A stretch of DNA of 64,000 nucleotides from Owenia fusiformis (taxonomy: Eukaryota; Annelida; Polychaeta; Sabellida; Oweniidae), in the NCBI GenBank assembly GCA_903813345.2, contig CAIIXF020000006.1:3989096-4053095 (forward strand), given 5' to 3'. A program made the translations under genes and the position numbers. Shown piece after piece: positions 1 to 13,500 of this stretch. Position 1 is the stretch's first letter, and each line of letters starts with the position of its first letter. The notes beneath the pieces were generated by a model. It had not been told where the DNA came from and made no database searches. It saw nothing but the letters and a program-made list of their open reading frames with translations.

Positions 1-860
1 ATTAGCAAATATTGATTTGGAATAAAACATTACTATTGACATTGAAGATCAATTGAATTCCCATGTTTCTGTTAATGTACTCGCATTAAGTCAGGTTATT
101 TTTCAGATATCAATAGTTTCAAAGGTAATCAAATGATCACGGAGAATCAGACATAATGAACGTGGTTAAATAATAGACTAGGGAAACAAACACCTCATAA
201 AATTTGAAGAAAAAATTATTTCAACGTTTTTTTTTATTAAAACTGTGGCGTTAGGTTCAATATTACAATACTCTTTGAATAAAGTTTTGCCATGCCTTTG
301 CATTATAATTACTCTCGTGGTTACTCTCAGGGGGATTCATATATACTTAAACCGTTATTTTGAACTTTAGACCTACCAGATTTTTGAAAATCAAGGATTG
401 CGAGTCTCATACTACAAGCAAAACAAAAATGCCTTTCTGTTGGTACATTATTCTGTTACACAGAATCTCTCCTTTAAGCGGCGTTTGGGTTCCAAACTGT
501 GAGAAGCTGACACACCGTGAAATAAAGTTTTGGAACGTGACACATAATACTCAACTGTTTGAGTGAATACACGTAATCGAGTAACCGTAATTAATTACCA
601 TTTACAGTTATTTGATTTTATTTGAATCAATAATTGGACATATTCAATGATACGTGAGGCAGCTGTGTATACAACGTGACCCAAAAGTGTACAATGGGAG
701 CATGTATTTTAATACTCATCCTAATCATCAAGGACATCCGTTTTTAGTTAATATACAGAACTGACAATTCATTTACAAGTATTTACTATGTACAGGGTAT
801 TTTGTCTAATACGTTTGTCCAGCTATTTTTGAAATGATCCTTTACACAGGTGTGTATCAA

Positions 861-1200
861 ATTAAGCGTGACAGTTGAACGTACGGGGTAAGGTACAACA
901 CGAGGGTGATGAAATTTTAACAAAACGATGTTTTCATCGTTCCAGAAAGATCGAATCTAGTTTCTAGATGTTTTACATGTAAATGTCTGTAGCACTATCA
1001 AACAAAAGTGAATTTATATAGTTAAATCTCCAATCTCCTTAAAACTCCAAGTGTAGTATACGGATGCTGCTACAGACACTTACATATAAAATATCGAGAA
1101 ACTATACCTGATCTTTCTGAAACGATGAAAACATAAATTTCCTTAAATTTCATCACCCTCGTGTTGTACCTTACCCCGTGCATTCAACTGTACGCTTAAA
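861..1200. repeat. Fold-back (MITE-like) element
   Basis: The two halves are imperfect reverse complements. The left arm from 861 (TTAAGCGTGACAGTTGAA, then the block ending AACACGAGGGTGATGAAATT) is mirrored by the right arm ending at 1200. Arms run about 145 bp and nearly meet, so the whole segment can fold into one hairpin. No open reading frame or clear target-site duplication is seen. The remaining sequence from 1 to 1601 shows no supported gene. Confidence 0.75.
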
Positions 1201-1601
1201 ATGGTATAGTCCCTGTGACCTGACAATTCAGTTAGAAGTCGCCTTTGCATAAAACGCCACAATTAATTTTCAATATGCTTTATTATTTGTTGACATATAT
1301 CATAGTTATTGCATACATCAAGCAAAGAACTAAAAGAAGAAAGAAAGTAATGTAAATAGAATAATTTATTCAATTTGGTAGTCTAATATGTATGTCGAGC
1401 TGTTTTTGAAATTATTCTTTAGGCTCTCTTATCCCTTGGGCCATCCTGCTTTTGGTAAAAGTCCCAAACATAGCTATATGAAGACATTATTGTCCAGTAA
1501 AGCCAAACAGACATAAAATGAGTACAGATGACATTCACACTATCAAAGGTAGAATAAATTATTAATTGCCGTATTCATTCTGCTCAAATTCTCATTTTCA
1601 G

Positions 1602-4600
1602 CCGTTGCTCAAGAACCATGTGCAGAAAATAAACAATATCCTTTAGATTCTCCTTGTGAAATTCCATCAGACTGCCCCAACGCATACAAGTGTAAAGATG
1701 GCGTTTGCTGTATGTACCCCTTGCCTTGTGATGCACCTCTTAGAAATGATGACAATAGCATTGCTGAATGCAAAATGGAAAAGAACAGACCATGTCCAAA
1801 GGGATATATTTGTAACGCCGATGAAAAGGGTAGATTTACAGTGTGCTGCCCAGAAAAGGGTGAGACTGTATTCTCTCATACGTATTTTCAATGATATGTC
1901 CTATTTTCACAATTCGTCCGTCAACGATAATGACTTGACTTGTCTGTTTGATAAAAAGAGATTTCTTAAAGTGTACTTTGAACGCTTTGGCGGGAAAGCA
2001 AGCCTTCACAGAAAACGTGGTTTATCGAAATCTCAAATTAACGTCGTGGATGCATTTAAAGTATATCAATGTTTTCTCCATTTAACATTATATTGATAAG
2101 ATATAGTTCAAGAGGAATCCACCATAGTCGGGAAAGTAATTCCCGAATTAGAATTCTGGATGTTTTGGGCCACCCTATGTATAATTACACCACATGATAA
2201 TCAAGAACTCTGTTCGTTATCTTGCTCAAAATATGCACTTTTGTCATTTCTGTTTTTGCTACAAACATCATTAAATCGCTAGCGTCATTAATTTACTCCA
2301 ACAGTGTTCACATTTAGCTTTAAGGTAGTTTACTGGCAATACATACTATAGGCATGTACATTTCGTGATGTCACAGTTTTTAAAAAAAAGAGTTCTTGTA
2401 CCTGAAGAGAAATATAGGTCACCTGTAAGGAAGTCTACGTTATTGTACTCTTTTTATTAACGTAGACAAGTCTGCTTCCTCTAAAGTCACGACGTGTACA
2501 TACAATGGAAAAACATACAACGAAGGAGATGTCTTCAAAATGGAAGACAAATGTAACAAGTGTAAATGTAAACCTAAAGGAAAACTAAGCTGCTCAGACA
2601 AGAAGTCCTGTAAGAAGTGTAAAGTAAAAGGAAAGGTTTTCAAAAAAGGAGAGAAATACATGGATGAGTGTGACGAATGCACTTGCATCTCTCCTAAACT
2701 ACAAACCTGCGAGAAAAGGGAATGTAAGCCTAGTAGTAAGTATATCTTTTCAAAACCATTCATGATATTTGATTGTACATGATTTACAATTTTGTACTTA
2801 GATAGACAAATGAAAGCTAGATTTAATATAGTTCTTATATAGACTGGTCAAAATTATTGACCATAATATCATTGTAACCTTATTGTTTTGACATGCAGAA
2901 TATTGCGACTTCAACGGCAAATTGTATCAGGAGGGGGATGAGTTCGAAGCCGAAGACAAATGTAACAAGTGTACCTGTTCTGATGGGGAAGTGGAATGTG
3001 GGGATAAGAATATATGCAAGAAATGTAAAATTGATGGAAAAGTCTACAAAAGAGGTGATACGTATATGGTGGAATGTAACGAGTGCAAGTGCATATCACC
3101 CAAGGTACAGACTTGCGAGAAGAAAGATTGTACAGCTACAAATATCTCAACTGTAACAACTATCTCAACACCTGTAACAACTATATCAACGCCTGTAACA
3201 ACTATATCAACACCTGTAACAACTATATCAACACCTGTAACAACTATCTCAGGGCCTGTAACAACTATCTCAACACCTGTAACAACTACGACTTCGACTA
3301 CGACCACAACTACCACCACACCTCAAACAACTACCACTGGAAGACCAACAACAACAGCCCCTCCTAGGAAACTACTCAGTAAGTTTGAGTCCATATGTAA
3401 TTGTCAATCACGCTGTTCTGCCCCTGAGCATTCGTGGCACTTGCCTTAGCCCACAGACCGTCAATCTGCATGTCCCTGGCCTAAGCCCTTCAACCCACAC
3501 AGGGTCTATACTATTGCATCCAGATATCTGTTTGAGCGATCTGAAATCATTTATGAGTATGTTTTACGCCAAAATGGTTGTCGTGTAACAATAACTATTT
3601 TATCAAGCATTAGTGTAAATCGTGTGATACCACATTGACAACATTCACCTTTCTTAAAAACATATCATCGATTTTATAATCTAATTCCATTAAACCAAAA
3701 TAGCAACCTTTTATCGCACGATCGAAATTCCTTCAAAACAGGTACGTGTGGGAAATCAAGCGCATTAAGTAGTAAAAGGAAAAAGAGGATAGTGAATGGG
3801 ACGGAAATAATACGAGATGCTCATCCGTGGATGGCACTTGTCATGGAGACGAGAGCTACACGACCACCTCAGACAGTTTACTGTGGTGGAGCACTGATTC
3901 ATCCCAGTTGGGTTATAACCAGCAAAGCTTGTGTTTCTGAATGGAAAGTCCAGTAAGTATTTTATGTTATATGCTGTGGACATATTCTGAAAATTCATGC
4001 AGCCTTAGTCCAGCTTGCCCCATATTTAAAATAGGATTGCTTCAAAGTAGTTCAAAGAGCTTTGTTTGGTGATCTTCATTGTTTGGTGATCTTCATTGTT
4101 TGGTGATCTTCATTGTTTATTCTCCGATTGTATTTGTTTCAATTTGAATTATGTATCTTTGTTGAATGTGCCCCATAATGTGAATTGCGAGGGCTTGTTT
4201 GGTGTGCTTTATTTTATAGTGTGAGGTATTATTTGTTCCTTTGATGTACCTAATTGTGTTGCAGTGCTTCGTGAAAATAACACTTCATTTTAAGCCTTAT
4301 TTGGCGTGCTTTCATATTCCATGTTCCTCATTGTTTAGCGTAGATTGTGAGTCCATCTAATCATCTTATTGAATTCTCGCTTAATCATTTTCCATGGTCT
4401 TGGTACTCGGATCACGTGTTCTTTATTTTTTTTGTAATTTGCAATAGCGTCAGTAAATATATTAACTATTACACCACTGGCAAATAGATGAGTGGAGGTC
4501 TATTAAAAGTTCACATTTTTTCTAAAAGTTCACATTTTTGTAATAATCTACTATGCTAATACTTTCAAATGTTCCACAGTAATAATGCAGACCCTCCTTT

Positions 4601-6738
4601 TAAGTTTCGAAATACGCTCATCCAATTTTATTTTCAGTTTAGAATCACGATTGTTTGGAGGTGGACAAACCTTTCTTCATTCGATTGGCATCAGACTTGG
4701 AAGATATAACTTGTCACTGCGAGCAGAACCTGATGACTTTGTCGCGACACCACTGAAAGTATTCTTCCATCCAAATAAAACATATGATGACATCTTGTAC
4801 TGGCCGATATACAACATAGCCTTGATTAAGATTAAGCCAGTTCCATTATCACATAAAATACAACCTGCTTGTATTTCGGATATCGACCTTGAGCCAAAGT
4901 CGATGAGATATTCAAACAAGCGATGTTTCTTCGCGGGTTGGGGAACAAAAGGTAAAACCTACACTCCCCTTCCAAAGTTTTGCATTCCACTCCCAGACAA
5001 CCCATTGAAGCCTTATAATATCCATCAAATGTGAGTCCGCGATTACATTCATGGGGGTTGCACTTGTGTGCACTATGCGTGGTCAATCTCAACGGGTAAA
5101 TGTTGCTATTTGGAAGTATAAGATAAGCGTAAAATATACGTATATCCATCCCTACCCGTATGCTTCTTACGGATACGTAAGGTATATGCGCTTTATAAAA
5201 CGAGTTTAAGATTAACGTAAAAGGCTACGCAAACGTCTGAAAGTATGCAACATTTTATGACAAAAATTAACATCCTAATTCTAATTTCTATTTTTATAAT
5301 TTCAGTGACATTGGCAATGGCATTATTATATTGTTAACATGTCGGGAATCAACATTTTACACTTCTACAGTTGCCAATGGAGAGGTTAAGCTTTGCATAT
5401 ATAATCGACGGTCAGAAGTGATTTATATTACCTAAACTGACACCGGTACCCGTCGTGCGGGCGGGGCTACTAAACTGTAATATGGTCTCTACTAGGCAGA
5501 GTGTAGTTTAACTAGACTCTGCGCGCAGGGTAAACTGAACCTGTACGTATCGCTCGACCATATAAAAATTCATGTAGCCTTCTCATATAAATAGCCGTTC
5601 AAATCCAGTGTTTGTTTAGACTACACCATAGCGTGTAATGATTCTATAGTATGTCATTGATGCGGTTTTATGGCTGGTTTTCTAATACATATTTTAAACG
5701 AGCTCGTTTCGTAAGATTTTTGGCGCTAAATCATGCATGACATACATCATCGTGTTCAGCAAGAATTCAACTGTGCATCGAAATCAAAATTGACAGCATA
5801 GTGTTCAATAGACACGAGTAAAATGGTTCCCGTTGACCCAACGTCAAATTTCAAATTATCCCGTTCTAAACCCGAAACTCTGATGCTGAAAGAGTATCTG
5901 AAGTAGACTAAGCGCGCATAAAACTATGAGCGCTCGATACATTCCTTTGTTAATTTTTGTACTTTGAGTTCACGGTTACGTTGTGAAAAACATCGTTAGC
6001 TTAACCTCTCCACTATCTCCTTCAAAAACGGTCCAATCCTTTACATGTTTACGACTCCATCATCATTAGCGAATCACTTTGCTTATTTAGTTCACAAAGA
6101 TGTTGTATTGCTTTACTTGCCGGAAACAATTCTTTACGGCTACATGTGGTGTATCTATTTGAAAGTGTAGCATATACCTGGTTGTAGGGCCTACTGATAG
6201 ATATGTAATGCTACAATCACCAATGGAACTCGAGTCCAAGGCATCCTGTGTGGATTATGTGTCGGAGGTTGAGCCTGATTTAGCTCATCTAGCTGGGGAA
6301 GATGTTCATTTATGCGCCAAGGCCACCGATGATTCCGAACCAGCCGAGGTGAATCTTACATTCAAAATAATAAAAAAGCCATTAATTGTTTAGGGAACTT
6401 TACTTCTTTGGTCTTCCACACAATATACATTCTTTGCATCACAAGAAAGGAATCCCATGTGCGAAAATGTTGGTGATTCAGTAATTACCATTGTATATCC
6501 CAATACAACGGTTTCTGAGGTTTGCTATGTTCAGAATGAAATGGCAGTACTTGTGCACTAAGTTAAATATTTTATACTATAGGATGATGGGGGAGGACCC
6601 CTTGTATGTGAAATAGATGGCGCCTGGCATCTCCAAGGGATTGGCAGTTGGAACCCAATACCATCTGACGGGAGGGCGATTGTGACGAGAATATTCAAAA
6701 TATTTGACTGGATTAAATTCGTCATAGAAAATCATTAG
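1602..6738 (+). CDS. Secreted trypsin-fold pseudoprotease with VWC-like modules (5' exon missing)
   Basis: Seven exons join in phase: 1602-1859, 2466-2735, 2899-3378, 3742-3952, 4638-4951, 6188-6348, 6583-6738 (TAG). They encode about 616 residues. Exon 1602 carries two six-Cys modules ending in CC. The next two exons each encode a pair of VWC/pacifastin-like modules (C-x3-GK-x-Y/F-x2-G, then CNKC-x-C) and look like an exon duplication. A Thr-rich TTISTPV linker follows, then a basic site RKKR/IVNG typical of trypsin zymogen activation. The S1 fold is clear (CGGALIHPSWVIT, GWGT, GGGPLVC), but the triad is gone. TAAHC reads TSKAC (His to Ala), DIALI reads NIALI (Asp to Asn) and GDSGGP reads DDGGGP (Ser to Gly). 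It should therefore be a non-catalytic serine protease homologue, inferred to act as a binding or cofactor protein. The 5' signal-peptide exon is unproven; a weak candidate is ATG at 694, hydrophobic for 12 residues, with a poor donor at 740. Confidence 0.85.
3149..3297 (+). repeat. 21-bp in-frame coding minisatellite
   Basis: About six and a half copies of the unit CCTGTAACAACTATMTCAAC lie inside the exon 2899-3378. Each adds seven residues (TTISTPV) to the Thr-rich linker between the VWC-like modules and the protease fold. This is a likely O-glycosylated spacer. Copies are nearly identical, so length polymorphism is expected. Confidence 0.9.
4064..4119. repeat. 18-bp tandem repeat in intron
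   Basis: Three perfect copies of GTTTGGTGATCTTCATTG lie in the intron between the exons ending at 3952 and starting at 4638. No coding role is seen. Confidence 0.9.
5378..6012. mobile_element. Possible short-TIR element in protease intron
   Basis: TGGAGAGGTTAAGCT at 5378-5392 is repeated inverted at 5998-6012 (AGCTTAACCTCTCCA), bounding 635 bp inside the intron 4952-6187. I see no convincing target-site duplication and no reading frame, so this may be a non-autonomous DNA element or chance similarity. Confidence 0.35.
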
Positions 6739-6776
6739 AACGGGGTGTCGGGTTTCTCATTATATGATGATTTGAA

Positions 6777-6782
6777 ATAAAA
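6777..6782 (+). terminator. Polyadenylation signal of the pseudoprotease gene
   Basis: AATAAA lies 39 bp after the TAG stop at 6736-6738 and is the first such hexamer downstream. It is followed by a T-rich stretch, as expected for a short 3' UTR. Confidence 0.6.
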
Positions 6783-7559
6783 TGTTATTGAAAATAATGT
6801 TCCATCTCAGCTGATTTATGTTTTCACCAATATTGTCAACGGTGTGCATCTTTATTCAGAAGATACGTGCGTACCAGAATGCCAGATCATGTATCAGTCT
6901 GAGAATCTCGTTTATATTTCGGGTGATTTGCAAAACATTCTTGTGATATTTCTAAAGAATAGTTTGCAATAGTACTGAAGATGCCTCAACACAAGTGTTG
7001 CCTAATTTGGATGCACTGGTAATGACTTCAAACCAACATAACGTATCAATAATTATTATATGTTGTTAAATTTTTTTATTCTTATCTAAATAAAAATAAT
7101 ATCACAGTTCAATGAAGTATTGCACAAAATTTGTCGAAATGATGTGAGTGTATATTGAAATTACTTCATATGCCAATCGAACTCCGGTAAAATATAATAA
7201 TATCGTGCATTATTTGTTAACAAGAGAAATGACCGAGGAGGTTTGGCAGTCATGAAATCAACCTGATCATCAATTGCTTGACACGGAACAATTTGGTAAT
7301 AATATCATTTGTAGATATCGCTTTTCTACAGACAGGGTATTTTGTCGGAAGATGAACATAACGCATATTATAGTAATACACAATATCCCCTGGCAGTGCT
7401 AGTCATCCAGAACATATGAGTAAGTTCATTACCAAACTGTTTCACGAACGTCAAGGAAGGATCGTGTTTGAATCGCTTTGACGGCTGCCAATCATCCTTG
7501 GAGAACCACTATGCGTTATTACAGTCATTTTGTTACATCATCATGCATTGTTATTATTG
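6783..7559. other. Convergent intergenic spacer
   Basis: AT-rich sequence between the ends of the plus-strand pseudoprotease gene and the minus-strand lectin gene. It must hold the lectin 3' UTR; a minus-strand AATAAA (TTTATT near 7075) is a candidate poly(A) signal. No gene or bounded repeat was recognised. Confidence 0.6.
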
Positions 7560-10500
7560 CTATGCATTGGATAGAGTTGTTTTATCAGGCACTGCTATGT
7601 CACTTGGGCTAAAGCCTTCGGCTTGTGGCTTCTTGTCAAAATAACTAGCTATACCCCCTGAGAACTTCTTCTTCCACACGAAATATAGTCCAGTTAGAAG
7701 TGCTATTACTGCAATTGAGACGCCTATGGCTATACCCGCAGCTGCTGCCCCTTGAGGAGCTAGAATGGAAAAACGTCATGTTTATGTTAAGGGATCTTCG
7801 TCCTATGCTGCAACGTGCCGTGTACTTTATGTTCATGTTCTAGGGAAGATTTCACAAGGTTGCATAACGATTACGTATCTTACATAACATATGAAAAACA
7901 TATTTGACAAATACGTTTAAAACGATACTGTCGTCGTTGTTAAACAATGATTCATGAAAATCAAACATATTTTCATTAGAAAAATATTCCGTTCGTTTTG
8001 AATGGTACTTACGTTTGCTGACGTTAATCTGGTCACGTTTACAAATATATCCCCTGGAAGCGGTACATTGTACGTCAGACCACTTGCCGCTAAGCCACAT
8101 CTGAACACAGTTCTTATCTTGTGTTCCGTCAACATCAGATGGTTGATTCTCGCCCCAGTTGGTATATTCAACCGCAGAACCATCTTTCCATTGGTAGCCA
8201 CCTAAAATGAAGACAAGCATCTAGGTCTGATAATCACAGCGCAACAAAACAAGTGACATTTCCCATTAATAATAGTTACCCCAACACTGTGATTGGCCTC
8301 CATTTTTTTCAAAATGCTGTTCATTTAATTGTATTATATTGTCCAATATACTTTATTACAATGACATAATATATTTGTGTTGGTCATTAGGAATTTTTCT
8401 CTAAGTAATCATTTTTCTGGTCTCAAGTGACTCTGGTGATCTCAATGTCATTTAACTCACGAGAAAGACTTTTCATAAGTCCAACCCAGCAAGTGTAGCT
8501 GATGGTCTTCGCCAGTCTTGAAACTATAAAATTTGTTTCCTCATCACTGTGGACTGACACCAATCTTGCATCTAAAGCTTGGCAGGCCACTTCAGCATCA
8601 CCGTGGCTCAGAGATTCCTGTAGTAAGACATCGTTATAATAACGGCAACTCCGCGGAGTAGCAAATCCCAACGAACAAAACATCAATTACCGAATTCCAA
8701 TCAATTATACTCATTACTTTGGTTGAAAATGAAAAAATTAGATTTTAGAATTGCGAATTCCTGCAAAGCAGCCATTTTGAATTTTCTGAGGTACAAATCT
8801 GAAAAATAATACCATAATTGTGATCTACTCCAAAATTCCTTCAATTTGAGTATAATATAGCCATACTTTGAAGGGATCGAAAAATTATTGCAAAATCGTA
8901 CATTAGACGGCCATTTTGAATTTTACAAGGCTCGAATCAGAAAAAAGACACAATATTTGCAATCTACTCTTAATTGCCTTTCATTTGAGTATAATAAAGC
9001 TATACTTCAGAAAGATCTTAAAATTAGCGAACATTTCTGTTTTCCTGTTCCCCCATACATGGCCCCTGGGGGTCAGGATGAAAAACACGGAATATATGTG
9101 AAATAGATAAATGTTGTGAATACACTTCCAAAATTTCAAACAATAATATTAACTACTTTGGTTTAGAATGAAAAATTTATGATTTTTGCGAAAAAGTCCC
9201 GTCATTTTTAAAGCGGCGGCCATCTTGAAAAATTTTTTTTTTGCGTAAAACTATTCATCAATATACATCTTTCCACTAAATATGAAGAAAATCTGTCAAC
9301 TAGTATTTGAGTTATCTTCCGGACAGACGGACGGACTGACTGACTGACTAACTGACGGACTGACGGACAGACGGACGGACGGAGGGCTTCACTATATCCC
9401 TAACGAACTTCGTTCGTTGGGATAATCATCGTATTGTTGATATTGTGTGGAAAATAATCAAAAATATTGTGCCCGGGATATTAAAGTAAAAATAGCTTCA
9501 TAGATTACATTAGATACCTTTGGTCTGAAGAGGTAACAAGACACATCATACCCCACCCAGTCATCACCATCTCGAGTATGAGGGCACTGGCCATAGCGCT
9601 TAGGTGTGTATGGGGGCTTAGCTGAAATGATATAAGTGTTAAGCCTAGTATTATGATTTCAACACTGTGGCTAGTCGATCTATGTGGATGCAGTCAGGCA
9701 CATGTAATGTTTCGTGAGTACCCGCCTCTGTACTTTTCAATTGAAGAATTTTGCTCTTCTGTTTAAATAATCTATATTTACTCATCCGTGTATATCATAC
9801 TTCATTGATTTACAAAACTAAAGCTACGCTATAAACACACATTCTCTGATATTTTTACGGAGAATAGATAAGTCAAACGAGTTCACTCGACCAGTTTTAT
9901 CATCTCGCTCACAGCTGTGAGAAGGCTGTATAATTTGCTATAGGTTTACCTTGTAATGGGGAATAAAAAATTCAAGTAATATAATTATTTCACATATACA
10001 CAAATATGTCTGTGTGAAGTAAAATACAAATACAATGCGTTCTATAATATTTTTGGGGTTATGGTATGAAATATCCGCTTTAAAAAAGCAATTTAATTAT
10101 GATGTATCATGTGGATTAGTAGACGTTCTGATTGGATTCATTGAACACTGCGTCAAATGTGAAATTCCAAGCAATTTCTAGACGTGCAAAGATAGTCTAG
10201 GAACTCCGCGTATCTAGAGATTCCAAGACGTGTCAAGAGGTGCAAAGACCTCGCGTGTAAAGAGCGTGTCAAGAGTTTTGATATCTCTTTGCACAGCCTT
10301 ATCAAAACAAACGGTATAATTAGACTGACCACATGTTGTTATGCCCTATAGTCGCGCTTAATTATACTTTACTAGGATTGGAATATAACAATCATTTTAA
10401 TTTCGTGTTAATAATAATTTGTGTTTTTTAAATCATTATCAAAATAAAATTAATTTAAAAGTATGCGTGTGCGTGTAAGTATAGGCAATAGCTTAGTCGG

Positions 10501-13500
10501 AATGAGTAGATGTGTACAGATGGAGATCGCCTATGTATTTTGCTAAATCTGACATTTTTACAGGATCATGTTAAAGATCAAATGAAAACACGAAATGTGT
10601 TTTTCTTAGGTTTATCTACCCTGATTTCGAGTGATTTTAACTTGGACGCATATTCCTAGATATTAAAACAGTTTGAATAATTAACAAAGTCCACTTTGAA
10701 CCGTGTCAATCAAATTATCAATTGTCAAATATGTAGCCCGGGGGGTTCACTGTATATAAAACTCGACGGGGGTCCTAGGCTGAAGCCTCAAATATCAATA
10801 TGTTCCCATACCAATCTGTCAAATTTCAATATGTTCCCATACCAACCAAAATAACGCTCAAAGGCCATACCAAATGTCCAAATATAGGACCAATGCCATA
10901 CCAAATGTCCAAATATAGGACCAATGCCATACCAAATGCCCAATTATGGGACCAATGCCATACCAAATGTCAAAATGTAGGACCAATGTCATACCAAATG
11001 TGGGACCAAGGGCTAAAATTCAAAAGTTGAAGAAGGCCCTGGAAAAGAAGATACTTCGGGAGACGATCCAAAACAACTTCAAATTTGCAACTACTGGACC
11101 AATGCCATACAACGAATGTTAGGTAACGTATCTACAATGACCATTCTCATACCAGAAGAGGAAAAGTCCGACCATTGCCATACCTCAGAAGTCAGAAATT
11201 TCCGGGCATTCCCATACCAAATCCTAAAATATGGGTCCATTGCCATACCAAACGTTGAAAAAGGTACCCCACATGCGCCGAGGATCCCCGTCAAGGTTTA
11301 TATATAGTGAACCCCCCGGGATATGTAGATAGCACATGCAGGCCCGAATACAGGGGGGATAGATTGGTTCTAGCGACCCCCCTCCTCCGTGACCAAAATT
11401 GCATTTTTTACCCCATACTGAGCACCTTTTAAATTATTTTGCTCATTTTTGAACTAACATTGCCAAAAGTAAACTCCCCCTGGAATTTCTTAAAAAAGTA
11501 ACCCACCCCTTGGCAAATCCTGGCTATGGGTCTGAAACGCCTGAAACATGCTCTGATATAATGAGGCATATTCTGTGATCTGAGCATATCAGATGGGAAG
11601 AGTTATGAATGTCAATAAGTGTGATTGTTATCATGTAATCATCTACCTTAATGTCAATACATTACATAATGTAGTAAGGCATTGTACATGTATTTAACAA
11701 CAGGCACATCCTTCTTCAAAGGACTTCATTTATACTTGTAAAATACCCTTCCAGCGAGGATGCAACAGGCACAGTTACACAAGTTTTATGACCCCAATTA
11801 GATGAAATATGAGCTGGGATGAAAGATCTCAAAAATCAAGGGCTGTGAAGATTTGAGATGTCATGGTTTACTATCATGACGCTGAAACATGTGTCGCTTA
11901 TTGTCACCTGTATTGATCATGATGGGGCGACGGCAGTGCCCCGAGTCTTTTTGATCTGTTTAATCTTATTAGTTACTATTTAAAATTGAATAATTTAGGA
12001 CCCCGGAAGCAAAACAACTCTTTGTTATGAAAGGAATACACCACCCACATGGACAGAACCCCTCATGTAAACCATCTATAAATACCTTTGAAATCAATTT
12101 GATTTTCGATCTACATCTGAATCTCAGATGGAGAGTACTCTTTGACAAGATCAACATTTAAAAGTGTAGGAAAGTTTTGATAAAGATGTTTAATAGCTAA
12201 TTATTCAGACATATTGTTCTTTCATGTTGACGATCATCGAACATAATTGCAATCAACTTCCATGATATTTGCAATTTTGAATTATTTTGAATGCAAATGT
12301 ACTCAAGTACTATATCCTGAGTTCTGCCCGGATCCCCGAAAACGTTTAAAATCAAACTCGATTATTTAGCTAGACTTCAAAATAAGGCATTCAATAGAAA
12401 CATGAAATCCATATCACTGTATAAATTGTGGAATTTCTAGTAATTTTTAGACGTGCTTAGCCGGTCTAGAAACTCTGCGTATCTAGAGATATTGACCAGG
12501 GCCTACACCAATATTCTTAACACCACTTATTAAAGGATGCATGCATCAAGGGGTAGACATCATTCAAAAGACATAAACATGACCGGGTCGGTGAGGGGAA
12601 GGTTTGCATACGATGCAATTTGTACATGCAAGCTCATTTTTCACATATAAATTAATAAAGTCGATTCCTTGGGAATACGTTATTGGGTTTATAAGCGTAA
12701 CGAGGAGAAGCGATGGGTTCGCACCCCCTCCTACAAGCAATAAAAGGTACCATAAGTTAGAGGAAGAAAAGAGCATTAAATTGATTTTTTGTCTGAAGCT
12801 TCTAGCTCAGGTTTGAAGGAAGTTGCATCATTTTCGTAAAAATTCAAAACAAATATTTTTTGCCTCATTTATGTCACGATCGCACCCCCCGACTGAAAAC
12901 CTAAAATATTTTGGTGATTGCATCACCCGTCCCCCCGACTGAAAGCTGGCTACGGCCCTGGGGTTTTATCGAAACCTATATCGTCAACATTTTATCATTA
13001 TGCGGAAAGTCCAATATGAAATCTTAAATGGTAAATATGTTGCATTTATGGAGGGAATTCCACTGTAAACTATAATGTGAATGTTTGATATGAATACTTC
13101 CATACAACCATCAATATCCATTCTTTTGAAATAAGATGTTAGAACAAAGGGAATATTGAAAACTACAGTGGTAAGAGCATCTTTCTGACTGCTAATTATG
13201 TGTATCAACATTTTGATTGCACCTCAGCTGGAGATTAAATCTTATAATAATTTGATCAAAGGGATTGTAATTTTCCCCAATTCGCTTATCTATGTTACAA
13301 TCTGTATACTTGTTATATTGTGAGCGGTATGTGTTGATAAACCAAAAAGATATGTTTTTTGGATATCAACATTTAGAAAAAAGTGTAAGATACCATTCTA
13401 TATATTTTCTTAGTGTTTAGCATAGGTAAGAATGGGGGATGGGCTGGCGGGGGTCCGTCTTTGAATAATTCCAAGGGGTTCATATATTATCACAATTTTG

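Noticed and set aside
3044-3319. Minus-strand Val-rich open frame
   Set aside because: Antisense shadow of the Thr-rich linker minisatellite.
10800-11030. 76-codon frame with CPNIGPMPYQ repeats
   Set aside because: Translation of the 31-bp tandem units inside a non-autonomous DNA element.
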